From Acetobacteraceae bacterium (lineage in GTDB: Bacteria; Pseudomonadota; Alphaproteobacteria; Acetobacterales; Acetobacteraceae), in the NCBI GenBank assembly GCA_020848935.1, contig JADLHF010000116.1, forward strand, positions 1-36,735: a stretch of 36,735 bases of DNA, in the 5' to 3' direction. The translations under genes were made by a program, and so were the position numbers. Positions 14,992-23,198 of the stretch are shown one piece after another (the stretch's first letter is position 1; the number at the start of each line of letters is the position of its first letter). The notes under the pieces were generated by a model that saw only the letters and a program-made list of their open reading frames with translations, did not search any database and was not told where the DNA came from.

Positions 14992-16206
14992 TTACTTCCC
15001 TGCCACGGCGCCGGATTGCATGAGGGCGGTGATCTCGGAGCTGGTGTAGCCGGCGTCGCGGAGGATTTCGCGGCTGTGTTGGCCGATATCGGGGGCGCGG
15101 CGGGGTGGGGTTTTCGGGCTGCCTTCGATCGTGAAGGGGGAGTCCACGGTAAGCATGGAGTCGTTCTCGAAGGGGCGCAGGGCGCCGACGGCCAGGGCTT
15201 GTTCGTCGGCGGCGATTTCCTCGGTGGTGCCGATGGGGCCGAAGGTGATGCCGGCGCGGTCGAGGGTTTCGCGCCAGTGGGCCAGGGTGTTGGCGGCGAA
15301 GATGGTGTCGCAGATGTCCATGAGCGCGGTGGCGTTGGCGCGGCGGGCTTGGGTGGTGGCGAAGCGGGGGTCGGCGATCAGGTCGGGGCGGCCGATGGCG
15401 GCGGCGAATTGCGGCCATTGGCGGTCTTCGCTGACCACGGCGACGATGAACCATCGGGCGTCGCTGGTGTGGTACATGTTGCCCAGGGCGTTGAGGGTCT
15501 GGGCGCGTGGCAGGCGGGGCGGGATGGTGCCGCCGCAGAGCACGGCCTGGATGAGGAAGCTGTTCGCCCACATGCCGGCGTTGAGCAGCGACGCCCGCAC
15601 TTCCGCCCCCTGCCCTGTGCGTTCACGGCGATACAGCGCGGATGCGATGCCGCCGAACAGGGCGGAGGCGGTGGGGTGGTCGCCCATGCCGGGGACGGAG
15701 CGGGCGGGCATGGCGGCGCTGTCGGCGCGGACCTGGTCCATCAGGCCGGAGCGGGCCCAGTAGGCGGTGGTGTCGAAGCCGGTCTTGTCGGCTTCGGGGC
15801 CGGCTTCGCCGTAGGCGGTGAGGGAGGCGTAGATCAGGCGGGGGTATTTGGTGGCGAAGTCGGCGTAGCGCAGTTTGAGGCGTTCGCGAACCGGGAGGGG
15901 GAAATTGGTGACGAAGACGTCGGCCTGGGAGACCAGGCGTTCGAGGACGGCGCGGCCGCCTGGGGATTTCAGGTCGAGTGCCAGGCCGCGCTTGGTGCGG
16001 CTGTCCATCAGCCAGGCGTAGTCGATGCCGGGGTTGGGGGTGCCGGGGCGGGTGTGGAGCTGGCGGTAGGGATCGCCGGCGCCGGGGGGTTCGATCTTGA
16101 TCACGTCGGCGCCGTGGTCGGCCAGGATGGTGGCGGCGGCGGGGCCGGCGATGAAGCTGGCGCAGTCGATGACCTTGAGGCCGGCGAAGAGTGGGGCATC
16201 GGTCAT
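14992..16206 (-). CDS. Family III CoA-transferase (CaiB/BaiF type)
   Basis: A 404-residue family III CoA-transferase, which moves CoA between carboxylic acids through an aspartyl-CoA thioester. Visible: GLKVIDCASFIAGPAAATILADHGADVIKIEPP at the N-terminus (quoted motif core VIKIEPP at 35-41), LDLKSPGGR (78-85), and GMGDHPTAS with nucleophile Asp176. The start at 16206 overlaps the stop of the FAH gene by four bases (ATGA), so translation is coupled. Together with the FAH hydrolase, the hydrolase and the crotonase, it suggests activation and breakdown of an organic acid. The acid cannot be named: formyl-CoA, succinyl-CoA:benzylsuccinate and carnitine-type enzymes share these motifs. Confidence 0.92.
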   Translation of the reverse strand: MTDAPLFAGLKVIDCASFIAGPAAATILADHGADVIKIEPPGAGDPYRQLHTRPGTPNPGIDYAWLMDSRTKRGLALDLKSPGGRAVLERLVSQADVFVTNFPLPVRERLKLRYADFATKYPRLIYASLTAYGEAGPEADKTGFDTTAYWARSGLMDQVRADSAAMPARSVPGMGDHPTASALFGGIASALYRRERTGQGAEVRASLLNAGMWANSFLIQAVLCGGTIPPRLPRAQTLNALGNMYHTSDARWFIVAVVSEDRQWPQFAAAIGRPDLIADPRFATTQARRANATALMDICDTIFAANTLAHWRETLDRAGITFGPIGTTEEIAADEQALAVGALRPFENDSMLTVDSPFTIEGSPKTPPRRAPDIGQHSREILRDAGYTSSEITALMQSGAVAGK

Positions 16207-16991
16207 GCGGCGGGTTCCGGGGGGGAGAAGGTGTTTGTCAGCGTGCCGATGCCGTCGATGACGACTTCGACGGTCATGCCGGGGCGCATCGGCAGGGCGC
16301 CGACGGAGGTGCCGCAGGCGATGAGGTCGCCGGGCTCCAGGGTCATCTCGCGGCTGAGCAGGGCGACGATGCGGGCGGGGGGGAGGATCATGTCGGCGGC
16401 GGGGTAGTTCTGGCGTTCGCGGCCGTTCAGCAGGACGCGGATGCGGGCGGTGGCGAGATCGATGCTGGTCTCGATGCAGGGGCCGACGGGGCCGAAGCTG
16501 TCGGGCGACTTGGCGCGGGCCCATTGGGGGAAGGCGGGGTCGGCGGTGAGGATGTCGGTGGCGGTGACATCGTTGACGCAGGTATAGCCGAAGATGGCGG
16601 CGGCGGCTTCGGCCTCGTCGGCCTGGCTGGTGCGGCGGCCGATGACCAGGCCGAGCTCGCCTTCGTAGATGACGCGACCGGTGTAGGCGGGGGGCGGGCG
16701 GATCGGGGTGTCGGGGCCGGTGATGCTGGCGGGGGATTTCAGGAAGAACAGCGGTTCGGTGGGGATGGTGTTGCCCTGTTTGTGGGCGAGCTCGTGGAAG
16801 TTGTTCCACAGGCCGATGAACTTGCCGGGGCGGACGGGGGCGCGCAGGCGGACGGCTTCGGGAGGGACGATCTCGCCGGTGGGGCTGGGGCGGTCGAACA
16901 TGTCGCCGCGGTGGATGGCGACCGCGCCGTTATCGGCCAGCAGGCCGAAGGCGCCGCCGCCGCCATGTGCCACCCGCACCCATTTTGCCAT
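16203..16991 (-). CDS. Fumarylacetoacetate hydrolase (FAH) family protein
   Basis: A 262-residue FAH-superfamily enzyme. The metal triad is visible as Glu110 and Glu112 in YEGELGLVIG and Asp141 in VNDVTATD. KFIGLWNNFHELA and FFLKSPASI are the usual preceding motifs, and ACGTSVGALPM closes the active site. Members hydrolyse C-C bonds of acylpyruvates, or isomerise or decarboxylate intermediates of homoprotocatechuate breakdown. The start at 16991 has GGAGG nine bases upstream; longer in-frame starts run through non-coding sequence. It is the first gene of a minus-strand unit with the CoA-transferase and diverges from the carboxyltransferase gene, leaving 122 bases for two promoters. Confidence 0.92.
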   Translation of the reverse strand: MAKWVRVAHGGGGAFGLLADNGAVAIHRGDMFDRPSPTGEIVPPEAVRLRAPVRPGKFIGLWNNFHELAHKQGNTIPTEPLFFLKSPASITGPDTPIRPPPAYTGRVIYEGELGLVIGRRTSQADEAEAAAAIFGYTCVNDVTATDILTADPAFPQWARAKSPDSFGPVGPCIETSIDLATARIRVLLNGRERQNYPAADMILPPARIVALLSREMTLEPGDLIACGTSVGALPMRPGMTVEVVIDGIGTLTNTFSPPEPAA

Positions 16992-17113
16992 CCTGCGGCG
17001 CCTCCCTGTTCGAGGGCGAAGCTTAGCGGCATTGCGCGTGGCGGCAATCGTGGGGGTGGTCTTGCCCCGGCGGCGGGATGGGCCATCATGGCGGCAGGGA
17101 CGGAGATGATGAC

Positions 17114-18673
17114 ATGAGCTGGCAGGCTGAACTGGACGAGTTGCGTCGTCGCGAGGCATTCGCGCATCGCATGGGGGGGGCGGACAAGGTCAAGCGCCAG
17201 CACGATGGCGGGCGGTTGACGGTGCGCGAGCGGATTGCCGGGGTGCTGGACCCCGGCAGCTTCCACGAGGTGGGGGCGATTGCCGGCAAGGCGCAGTACG
17301 ACGCGGACGGCAACCTGGTGGAACTGGTGCCGTCGAACTGCGTGTTCGGGCGCGGGCAGGTGGACGGGCGGCCGGTGGTGGTGGTGGGCGACGACTTCAC
17401 CGTGCGCGGCGGCTCGGCGGATGCGACGATCAAGACCAAGCCGATCATGGCGGAGAAGATGGCCGCCGAGTTCCGGCTGCCGATCATCCGCATCATCGAG
17501 GGGTCCGGCGGCGGCGGGTCGGTGAAGACGATCGAGACGACGGGGCGGGCCAATCTGCCGGGGGGCGTGGGCGGGACCGAGGGGTTCTTCCTGGCGACCG
17601 ACAACATGTCGCAGGTGCCGGTGGTGGGGCTCGGGCTGGGCTCGGTGGCCGGGCTGGGGGCGGCGCGGCTGGCGGCGACGCATTACTCGATCATGACCAA
17701 GGGGACCTCGGCGATGTTCGTGGCCGGGCCGCCGGTGGTGAACGCGCTGGGGCACAATGTCACCAAGCAGGAGCTCGGGGGGTGGGAAATCCAGACCCGG
17801 GCCGGCGGCGTGGACGATGCGGTGGATACCGAGGAGGAGGCGTTCGAGCGGGCGCGGCGGTTCCTGTCCTACCTGCCGTCCAGCGTGCATGGGCTGCCGC
17901 CGGTGTTGCCGTGCGACGACGATACCGAGCGGCGCGACGAAAAGCTGATGAGCATCATCCCGCGCGACCGGCGCAAGGTGTACAAGATGCGCACGATCAT
18001 CGACACGGTGGTGGATGCCGGCAGCTTCTTCGAGATGGGGCGGCATTTCGGACGGCCGGTGATCACCGGGCTGGCGCGCCTCGGCGGGCATCCGGTGGCG
18101 CTGATGGCCAGCGATCCCTATCACTATGCCGGGGCGTGGACGGCGGATGCCTGCCAGAAGGTGGTGCGGTTCGTCGATCTGGCGGAGACGTTCCATCTGC
18201 CGGTGGTCTATCTGATGGACTGCCCGGGCTTCCTGATCGGCGTCGAGGCGGAGCGCTCGGCGGTGATCCGCCACGGGGTGCGGGCGATGGCGGCGATGAA
18301 CCAGACCACGGTGCCGTGGTGCACGGTGGTGATCCGCAGTTCCTTCGGGGTGGCGGGCGCGGTGCATACGCCGGCCGGGCGGCTGGCGCTGCGCTATGCC
18401 TGGCTGTCCGGCTGGTGGGGGTCGCTGCCGCTGGAGGGCGGGATCGAGGCGGCGTATCGCGCGGATATCGAGGGCGCCGCGGACCCGGCGGCGAAGCTGC
18501 GCGAGATCGAGACGCGGCTGAACAAGCTGCGCTCGCCGTTCCGCACGGCGGAGACGTTTGCGGTGGAGGAGATTGTCGATCCGCGCGATACCCGCCGGCT
18601 GCTGTGCGAATTTGCCCGCCTGGCGGAGCCGCTGCGCACGCCGGGGCGGCCGGTGATGACGATCCGGCCGTAA
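17114..18673 (+). CDS. Acyl-CoA carboxylase carboxyltransferase (beta) subunit
   Basis: A 519-residue carboxyltransferase of the propionyl-/methylcrotonyl-CoA carboxylase beta type, with two crotonase-like halves. N-terminal half: RLTVRERIAGVLDPGSFHE, VVGDDFTVRGGS, and GSGGGG near the acyl-CoA oxyanion site. C-terminal half: ITGLARLGGHPVALMASDP, YLMDCPGFLIG, and RSSFGVAGAVHTPAG. It would transfer CO2 from biotin to an acyl-CoA. No biotin carboxylase or biotin carrier gene is in the window, so the partner must be elsewhere, or this is a decarboxylase subunit. The ATG at 17114 has GGAG eight bases upstream, which decides against an earlier in-frame ATG at 17078. Confidence 0.92.
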   Translation: MSWQAELDELRRREAFAHRMGGADKVKRQHDGGRLTVRERIAGVLDPGSFHEVGAIAGKAQYDADGNLVELVPSNCVFGRGQVDGRPVVVVGDDFTVRGGSADATIKTKPIMAEKMAAEFRLPIIRIIEGSGGGGSVKTIETTGRANLPGGVGGTEGFFLATDNMSQVPVVGLGLGSVAGLGAARLAATHYSIMTKGTSAMFVAGPPVVNALGHNVTKQELGGWEIQTRAGGVDDAVDTEEEAFERARRFLSYLPSSVHGLPPVLPCDDDTERRDEKLMSIIPRDRRKVYKMRTIIDTVVDAGSFFEMGRHFGRPVITGLARLGGHPVALMASDPYHYAGAWTADACQKVVRFVDLAETFHLPVVYLMDCPGFLIGVEAERSAVIRHGVRAMAAMNQTTVPWCTVVIRSSFGVAGAVHTPAGRLALRYAWLSGWWGSLPLEGGIEAAYRADIEGAADPAAKLREIETRLNKLRSPFRTAETFAVEEIVDPRDTRRLLCEFARLAEPLRTPGRPVMTIRP

Positions 18674-18709
18674 GGTGCCGGGCGGCCGAAGGCGACGGAG
18701 CAGGCCGGA

Positions 18710-18733
18710 CAAGCCCGCATATCCCTGGGCTTG
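18710..18733. terminator. Candidate terminator-like hairpin
   Basis: A 7-bp stem, CAAGCCC / GGGCTTG with a 10-base loop, lies 37 bases beyond the carboxyltransferase stop. No U-run follows, so intrinsic termination is uncertain. Confidence 0.3.
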
Positions 18734-18765
18734 CCTGCCCGCCCCGCGTGGCGCCGTGACGAGGG

Positions 18766-20370
18766 ATGTGGGATAGATCGGTCCCGCGATACCCCGACAC
18801 GCTTCCACACAGGACCATCCAACTGACGCTTGCTGTCCTTGATCCGTCGCGCGTTGCCCGCGCCCTCTGGCTGCCGGCCTTGGCCGTGGTGATGTTGCCG
18901 CTGTTGGCGGTGGCGATCCCGCCGTTGCACGACTATCCGTTCCACCTCGCGCGTGCCGAGGCGATTGCGGCGCTGTTCGACCAGGTGAACCACGCCACGA
19001 TCTATCGCCTGGGCAGCATTCTGTTGCCCAACGAGGCGATGGATGCGGTGATGCTGGCGCTGACCGCGGTGATGACGCCGTTGCTCGCCGGGCGGGTGTT
19101 CCTGGGGCTGGTGCAGGGATTGCTTCTGGGTGGCACCGTGGCACTTCATTATGCGCTGCACAGGCGCGTCTCGCCCTGGCCGTTGCTGGCGGGGTTCTTC
19201 CTGTACAACTGGATCTTCACCTACGGCTTCACCAACTACCTGTTCGGGGTGGCGGTGATGTTGTGGGCGGTGGCCGGCTGGGTGGCGCTGGCCGGGGCGG
19301 GATGGGCGCTGCGGCTGGCGCTGGGGACGGTGGCGGCGGTGGTGCTGCTGTTCTGCCACCTGATGGCGTTCGGGCTGTTTGCCGTGGTGCTGGGCGGGCT
19401 GGCGCTGCATGACGCGATGGCGGCGCGGCGCGGCGGCGCCCGTGACATGGCGATGCGGCTGTTGCTGCCGGCGGTGCCGGTGGCCGTGGCGCTGCTGGTT
19501 TTCGTGGCGCTGTCCCCCGCCGCGACGGAGGCGCGCCAGCCATTGGCCTATCACGGCTGGTGGGGGTGGAAGCCGCTGATGGCATGGCGGCCCTTGCTGG
19601 GGACGTGGCCGGCGTTGGATCTGGTGACGCTGGGGCCCGTGGCGCTGGTGGTGGCGGTGCTGCTGGCGCGGCGGCGGCTGGCGCTGGCGCCGGCGATGCC
19701 GGTGCCGCTGGTGCTGTTGGTGATGGCGTTCGCGGTGATGCCGTACGAGCTGTTCGGTTCGTTGTATGGCGACGCGCGCCTGCCGGTGGCGGTGCTGCTG
19801 GTGGCGATTGCCAGTGTCGACCTTCGCCGGGTGGCGCCGCGCGCGGTGCTGGCCGGGAGCCTTCTGCTGGCGCTGGTGCTGGCCGGGCGCTGTGCCGCGA
19901 TCGCGCAGGATTGGCGGAGGATGGAGCCGGTTCTGGCCCGGCACATGGCGGCCTTCGCGGCACTGCCGCCGGGGGCGGTGCTGTGGTCGGCCACTGCTGC
20001 GCCCTATCCCCGGCTGGCCTATCGCAATGACGGCGAACTGGCGCTGTGGCGGCCGCCGCTGAAGCATGTCGCCTCGCTGGCGGGGGTCGGACGGGACGTG
20101 TTCGTGGTGGCGACCTGGGTTGACCCCAACAAGCAGCCGATCAACCTGCCGGCGGAACATGCCGCGGCCAAGCGCCTGCAGGGCAACAACCCGTTCGAGA
20201 CCGCCACCGCCGCCGACCTGGCGGCCGCCGTGGCGGCGATCCGCCAGCTGGGCAGCACGGCGCCGGCGTTTCTGCTGCTGTCCTACCCCGGCCGGATGGC
20301 GGGTGCGCTGCCCGCCGGGCTGTCGCCGGTGGCCGAGGGGCCGGACTTCCTGTTGCTGCGGATCGACTAG
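18766..20370 (+). CDS. Polytopic membrane protein, GT-C glycosyltransferase-like
   Basis: A 534-residue protein with roughly 10-12 hydrophobic spans between residues 35 and 385, then a soluble C-terminal region. Right after the first span comes IPPLHDYPFHLARAEA. An acidic residue in the first periplasmic loop near a Pro and His (His55-Asp56-Tyr-Pro-Phe-His60) recalls the catalytic loop of GT-C lipid-sugar-dependent glycosyltransferases. The rest has no motif I recognise. The start is uncertain: GAGGG directly abuts this ATG. The next gene begins three bases after the stop, so it leads a three-gene operon with a flavoprotein and a GT2. A flippase-like or polymerase role is the alternative. Confidence 0.72.
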   Translation: MWDRSVPRYPDTLPHRTIQLTLAVLDPSRVARALWLPALAVVMLPLLAVAIPPLHDYPFHLARAEAIAALFDQVNHATIYRLGSILLPNEAMDAVMLALTAVMTPLLAGRVFLGLVQGLLLGGTVALHYALHRRVSPWPLLAGFFLYNWIFTYGFTNYLFGVAVMLWAVAGWVALAGAGWALRLALGTVAAVVLLFCHLMAFGLFAVVLGGLALHDAMAARRGGARDMAMRLLLPAVPVAVALLVFVALSPAATEARQPLAYHGWWGWKPLMAWRPLLGTWPALDLVTLGPVALVVAVLLARRRLALAPAMPVPLVLLVMAFAVMPYELFGSLYGDARLPVAVLLVAIASVDLRRVAPRAVLAGSLLLALVLAGRCAAIAQDWRRMEPVLARHMAAFAALPPGAVLWSATAAPYPRLAYRNDGELALWRPPLKHVASLAGVGRDVFVVATWVDPNKQPINLPAEHAAAKRLQGNNPFETATAADLAAAVAAIRQLGSTAPAFLLLSYPGRMAGALPAGLSPVAEGPDFLLLRID

Positions 20371-20373
20371 GCG

Positions 20374-21474
20374 ATGGCCGAGCCGGACGCACTGGTGATC
20401 GGTGGCGGGTTCTACGGGTGCTGCCTGGCGATCCATCTGCGCCGGCGCTTTGGGCGCGTGCTGCTGGTGGAGGAGGCGGACGGGCTGCTGACGCGTGCGT
20501 CGCGGGTGAACCAGGCGCGGCTGCACAACGGCTACCACTATCCGCGCAGCTTCCTGACCGCCGCGCGCAGCCGCAGCAACCTGGAGGTGTTCCGGCGCCG
20601 TTTCCCCGGCGGGGTGTTCGACGATTTCCGCCACCTGTACGCCATTGCGCGCGCCGACTCCAAGGTGGGCCATCGCCATTTCGAGCGCTTTGCCGCCGCC
20701 ATCGGTGCCCGGCTGGAGGCGGCCGGGCCGGCCGATCGCCGCCTGTTCGCGCCGCGCCTGGTCGAGGCGGTGTACGAGGTGGTGGAGCCGGCGTTCGACG
20801 TGGCGGCGCTGCGCCGGCTGCTGGTGGGCCGGATGGCCGAGAGCGGCGTGGAGGTGCGCACCAGCATGCGCGTGGTCCGCCTGGGGGCTGCCGGCGCGGG
20901 CGTGGCGGTGGGGTTTGCCGACGGCACGGGGCTGCGTGCCGGCTGGGTGTTCAACTGCACCTATGCCGCGCTCAACCGCGTGGTGCCGGAGGCGGTGGAG
21001 CTGCGGCCGCGCCTGGTGCACCAGCTGGCCGAGGTGGCGTTGATCACCGCGCCGCCGGCGCTGCGCCGGCTGGGGATCACGGTGATGGACGGACCGTTCT
21101 TCTCCGCCATGCCGTTCCCGTCCGAAGGCCTGCATTCGCTGACCCATGTGCGCTATACTCCGCACATGTCCTGGCCCGAAGCATCGGCACCCGCGCGCGA
21201 TCCGAATGCGGTGCTGCACCCGCTGCCGTCGTCGCGCTTCGCATGGATGATGCGCGACGCGCGGCGCTACGTGCCGGCGCTGGAGGGGGCGGTGCATGTG
21301 CGCTCGCTGTTCGACATCAAGACGCTGGTGGACGGCACGCAGGGCGACGATGCGCGGCCGATCCTGTTCCACCGCGATGCCACCGCGCCGCGCCTGGTCT
21401 CGATCCTGGGCAGCAAGCTGGACAACATCTTCGACGTGCTGGACACGGTGGACGAAACGCTGGAGCGGGCATGA
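20374..21474 (+). CDS. FAD-dependent oxidoreductase (DAO family)
   Basis: A 366-residue flavoprotein. VIGGGFYG (8-15) begins the dinucleotide fold and VLLVEEADGLLTRAS ends its second strand. A distinctive block VNQARLHNGYHYPRS (about 48-62) follows, and FNCTYAALNRV lies near 195. The family includes amine and sugar-linked oxidoreductases; the HNGYHYPRS block is one I associate with flavoproteins in surface-polysaccharide clusters, from memory. There is no signal peptide, so it should be cytoplasmic. It begins three bases after the membrane protein gene and overlaps the GT2 start by four bases, so a shared job in sugar or glycolipid making is likely. Substrate unknown. Confidence 0.82.
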   Translation: MAEPDALVIGGGFYGCCLAIHLRRRFGRVLLVEEADGLLTRASRVNQARLHNGYHYPRSFLTAARSRSNLEVFRRRFPGGVFDDFRHLYAIARADSKVGHRHFERFAAAIGARLEAAGPADRRLFAPRLVEAVYEVVEPAFDVAALRRLLVGRMAESGVEVRTSMRVVRLGAAGAGVAVGFADGTGLRAGWVFNCTYAALNRVVPEAVELRPRLVHQLAEVALITAPPALRRLGITVMDGPFFSAMPFPSEGLHSLTHVRYTPHMSWPEASAPARDPNAVLHPLPSSRFAWMMRDARRYVPALEGAVHVRSLFDIKTLVDGTQGDDARPILFHRDATAPRLVSILGSKLDNIFDVLDTVDETLERA

Positions 21475-22568
21475 GGACGCGCGACATCTTCGTATCGGTG
21501 GTGATGCGGGTGCGCGATGCCGCGGGCGCCATCGGCCCGGCGCTGGAGCGGGTGGCGGGGGTGATGGAGGCGCATTTCGCCTATTACGAGATCATCATCG
21601 TGGATGACTGCTCAGCCGATGCGTCGGTGGCCGAGATCGCCGCGGTGCAGGCGCGGGCGCGCAACATCCAGCTCTATGCGCTGGCGCGCCGGCGGGGCGA
21701 CAACATCGCGCTGACCGCCGGGCTGGACCATGCCATCGGCGACATGATCGTGACGCTGGACCCGCTGTTGGACCCGCCCGCGCTGATCCCGCACTTGGTG
21801 GAGCGGGCGCTGGATGGTGTGGATATCGTCTATGCCCTGCCGCGCGCGCGGCTGGAGAGCCGGGGGGTGGGCAACCGGGCGGTGCGCGGCTTCGTGGCCG
21901 CACTGTCGCGGCTGATCAATGTCGATGCGCCGCAGGCGATGTCGAGCTACCGGCTGCTGAACCGCACCGTGCTGAACTACATGCTGGAGGCGGTGGACCG
22001 CCACCGCTCGCTGATGTTCCTGCCGGCGCTGTCGGGCTATCCCTACGCCACGCTGGAATACGACCGGCTGGCAGGGGCGGCCGGCGGGGCTTCGACCGGC
22101 GAGCGGCTGGCCAAGGCGGTGGACCTGCTGTTCTCCACCTCGGCGCGGCCGTTGCGGATCATCACGCTGATGTCGCTGGGGATCAGCGTGCTGTCGCTGT
22201 GCTACGCGCTGTACTCGGTGCTGATCTACGTGGTGCGCGACGATGTCGCCCGCGGCTGGACCTCGCTGAGCCTGCAGATCTCCGGGCTGTTCTTCCTGGT
22301 CTGCATCATCCTGGCGGTGATGTCGGAATACCTGTTGCAGGTGCTGGAGGCGACCACCCACCATCCGCGCTACCACATCGCCAGCCAGCGCCACAGCACC
22401 ACGATGGATATCGCGCGGCCGCGCAACGTGATCGCCACGTCGGGCGCAGCGGATGCTTTCCCCGCGCGCTCACCGCACGATGCCGCCGCGGGCCAGCCGG
22501 TGCTGCAACAGGCAATAGGCGATGGTGGCGAGGTAAAGCGTGCCGGCCTGGACCAGGCGAAACTTTGA
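21471..22568 (+). CDS. GT2 family glycosyltransferase with two C-terminal membrane spans (GtrB/DPM1-like)
   Basis: A 365-residue GT-A glycosyltransferase. VSVVMRVRDA opens the domain; IIIVDDCSAD (Asp45-Asp46) binds the nucleotide sugar. The usual second acidic motif appears as LDPLLDPP, so the DxD is altered. Two spans near residues 230-255 and 268-290 resemble GtrB or polyprenyl-phosphate glycosyltransferases, which load sugars on lipid carriers at the inner membrane. The ATG overlaps the flavoprotein stop (ATGA). The last 32 residues are encoded antisense to the end of the convergent GT2 gene. They look like a tail gained by loss of an earlier stop. Confidence 0.88.
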   Translation: MRTRDIFVSVVMRVRDAAGAIGPALERVAGVMEAHFAYYEIIIVDDCSADASVAEIAAVQARARNIQLYALARRRGDNIALTAGLDHAIGDMIVTLDPLLDPPALIPHLVERALDGVDIVYALPRARLESRGVGNRAVRGFVAALSRLINVDAPQAMSSYRLLNRTVLNYMLEAVDRHRSLMFLPALSGYPYATLEYDRLAGAAGGASTGERLAKAVDLLFSTSARPLRIITLMSLGISVLSLCYALYSVLIYVVRDDVARGWTSLSLQISGLFFLVCIILAVMSEYLLQVLEATTHHPRYHIASQRHSTTMDIARPRNVIATSGAADAFPARSPHDAAAGQPVLQQAIGDGGEVKRAGLDQAKL

Positions 22569-23198
22569 CACGCCGTCGGCGCGTTCGATCCAGCTGTTCG
22601 CCACCACTGCGAAGCGAGCGCCGCCGAGCACCGCCTTCATCGACATCTCGATGGTCAGGTTGAACTGGGCGCCGACCAGGGGCTGCATGCGTTCGATCAC
22701 CGGGCGGCTGAAGCATTTGAAGCCGTTGGTGAAGTCGGTGTAGTCGCTGCCGACCAGCCAGGCGATCAGGCGGTTGCCGGCGCGGTTGAGCAGGCGCTTG
22801 AAGCGGGGATAGCCGACCACCGATGTGCCCGGCCCGAAGCGCATGCCGAAGGCGCAGTCGTAGCCCTGTTGGATCAGGCGGGCATAGGCCACCACGTCGG
22901 CCGGCGCATCGGAGCCGTCGGCCATCGCGATCACCACGGCGTCGCCGCGGAACTGCGCCAGGCCGTGGCGCACGGCACAGCCATAGCCGTGCGGGCCGGG
23001 GTTGCTGACGTGGCGCAGATGGGGGTGGGATTTCTCCAGTTCGATCAGCACGGCTTCGGTGGTGTCGCGGCTGGCGTCGTCGACCACCAGGATCTCGTAC
23101 GGGAAATCCTGGAGGTCCAGTTCGGCGGCCAGGGCGCGGACGGTGTCGGCGATGACCGCGGCCTCGTTGTAGGCCGGCATGACCACCGAGAGCATCAT
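22470..23198 (-). CDS. GT2 family glycosyltransferase, dolichol/polyprenyl-phosphate type
   Basis: A 242-residue GT2 enzyme. SVVMPAYNEAAVI begins the nucleotide-binding fold. LVVDDASRD (Asp40-Asp41) and MADGSDAP (93-99, acidic pair with Ser between) fill the metal and sugar-nucleotide site. SNPGPHGYGCAVRHGL is typical of DPM1-like enzymes, as is TDFTNGFKCFSRPV. No membrane span is clear apart from a short C-terminal hydrophobic stretch. The ATG overlaps the stop of the isomerase gene, and either of two adjacent ATGs could start. It ends inside the convergent GT2 gene, a 99-base overlap. The acceptor is probably a lipid phosphate, by inference from the family. Confidence 0.9.
   Translation of the reverse strand: MMLSVVMPAYNEAAVIADTVRALAAELDLQDFPYEILVVDDASRDTTEAVLIELEKSHPHLRHVSNPGPHGYGCAVRHGLAQFRGDAVVIAMADGSDAPADVVAYARLIQQGYDCAFGMRFGPGTSVVGYPRFKRLLNRAGNRLIAWLVGSDYTDFTNGFKCFSRPVIERMQPLVGAQFNLTIEMSMKAVLGGARFAVVANSWIERADGVSKFRLVQAGTLYLATIAYCLLQHRLARGGIVR

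Noticed and set aside
18394-21372. A 992-codon minus-strand frame
   Set aside because: It is antisense to the carboxyltransferase, membrane protein and flavoprotein genes and has low-complexity His/Gln/Arg composition without motifs.
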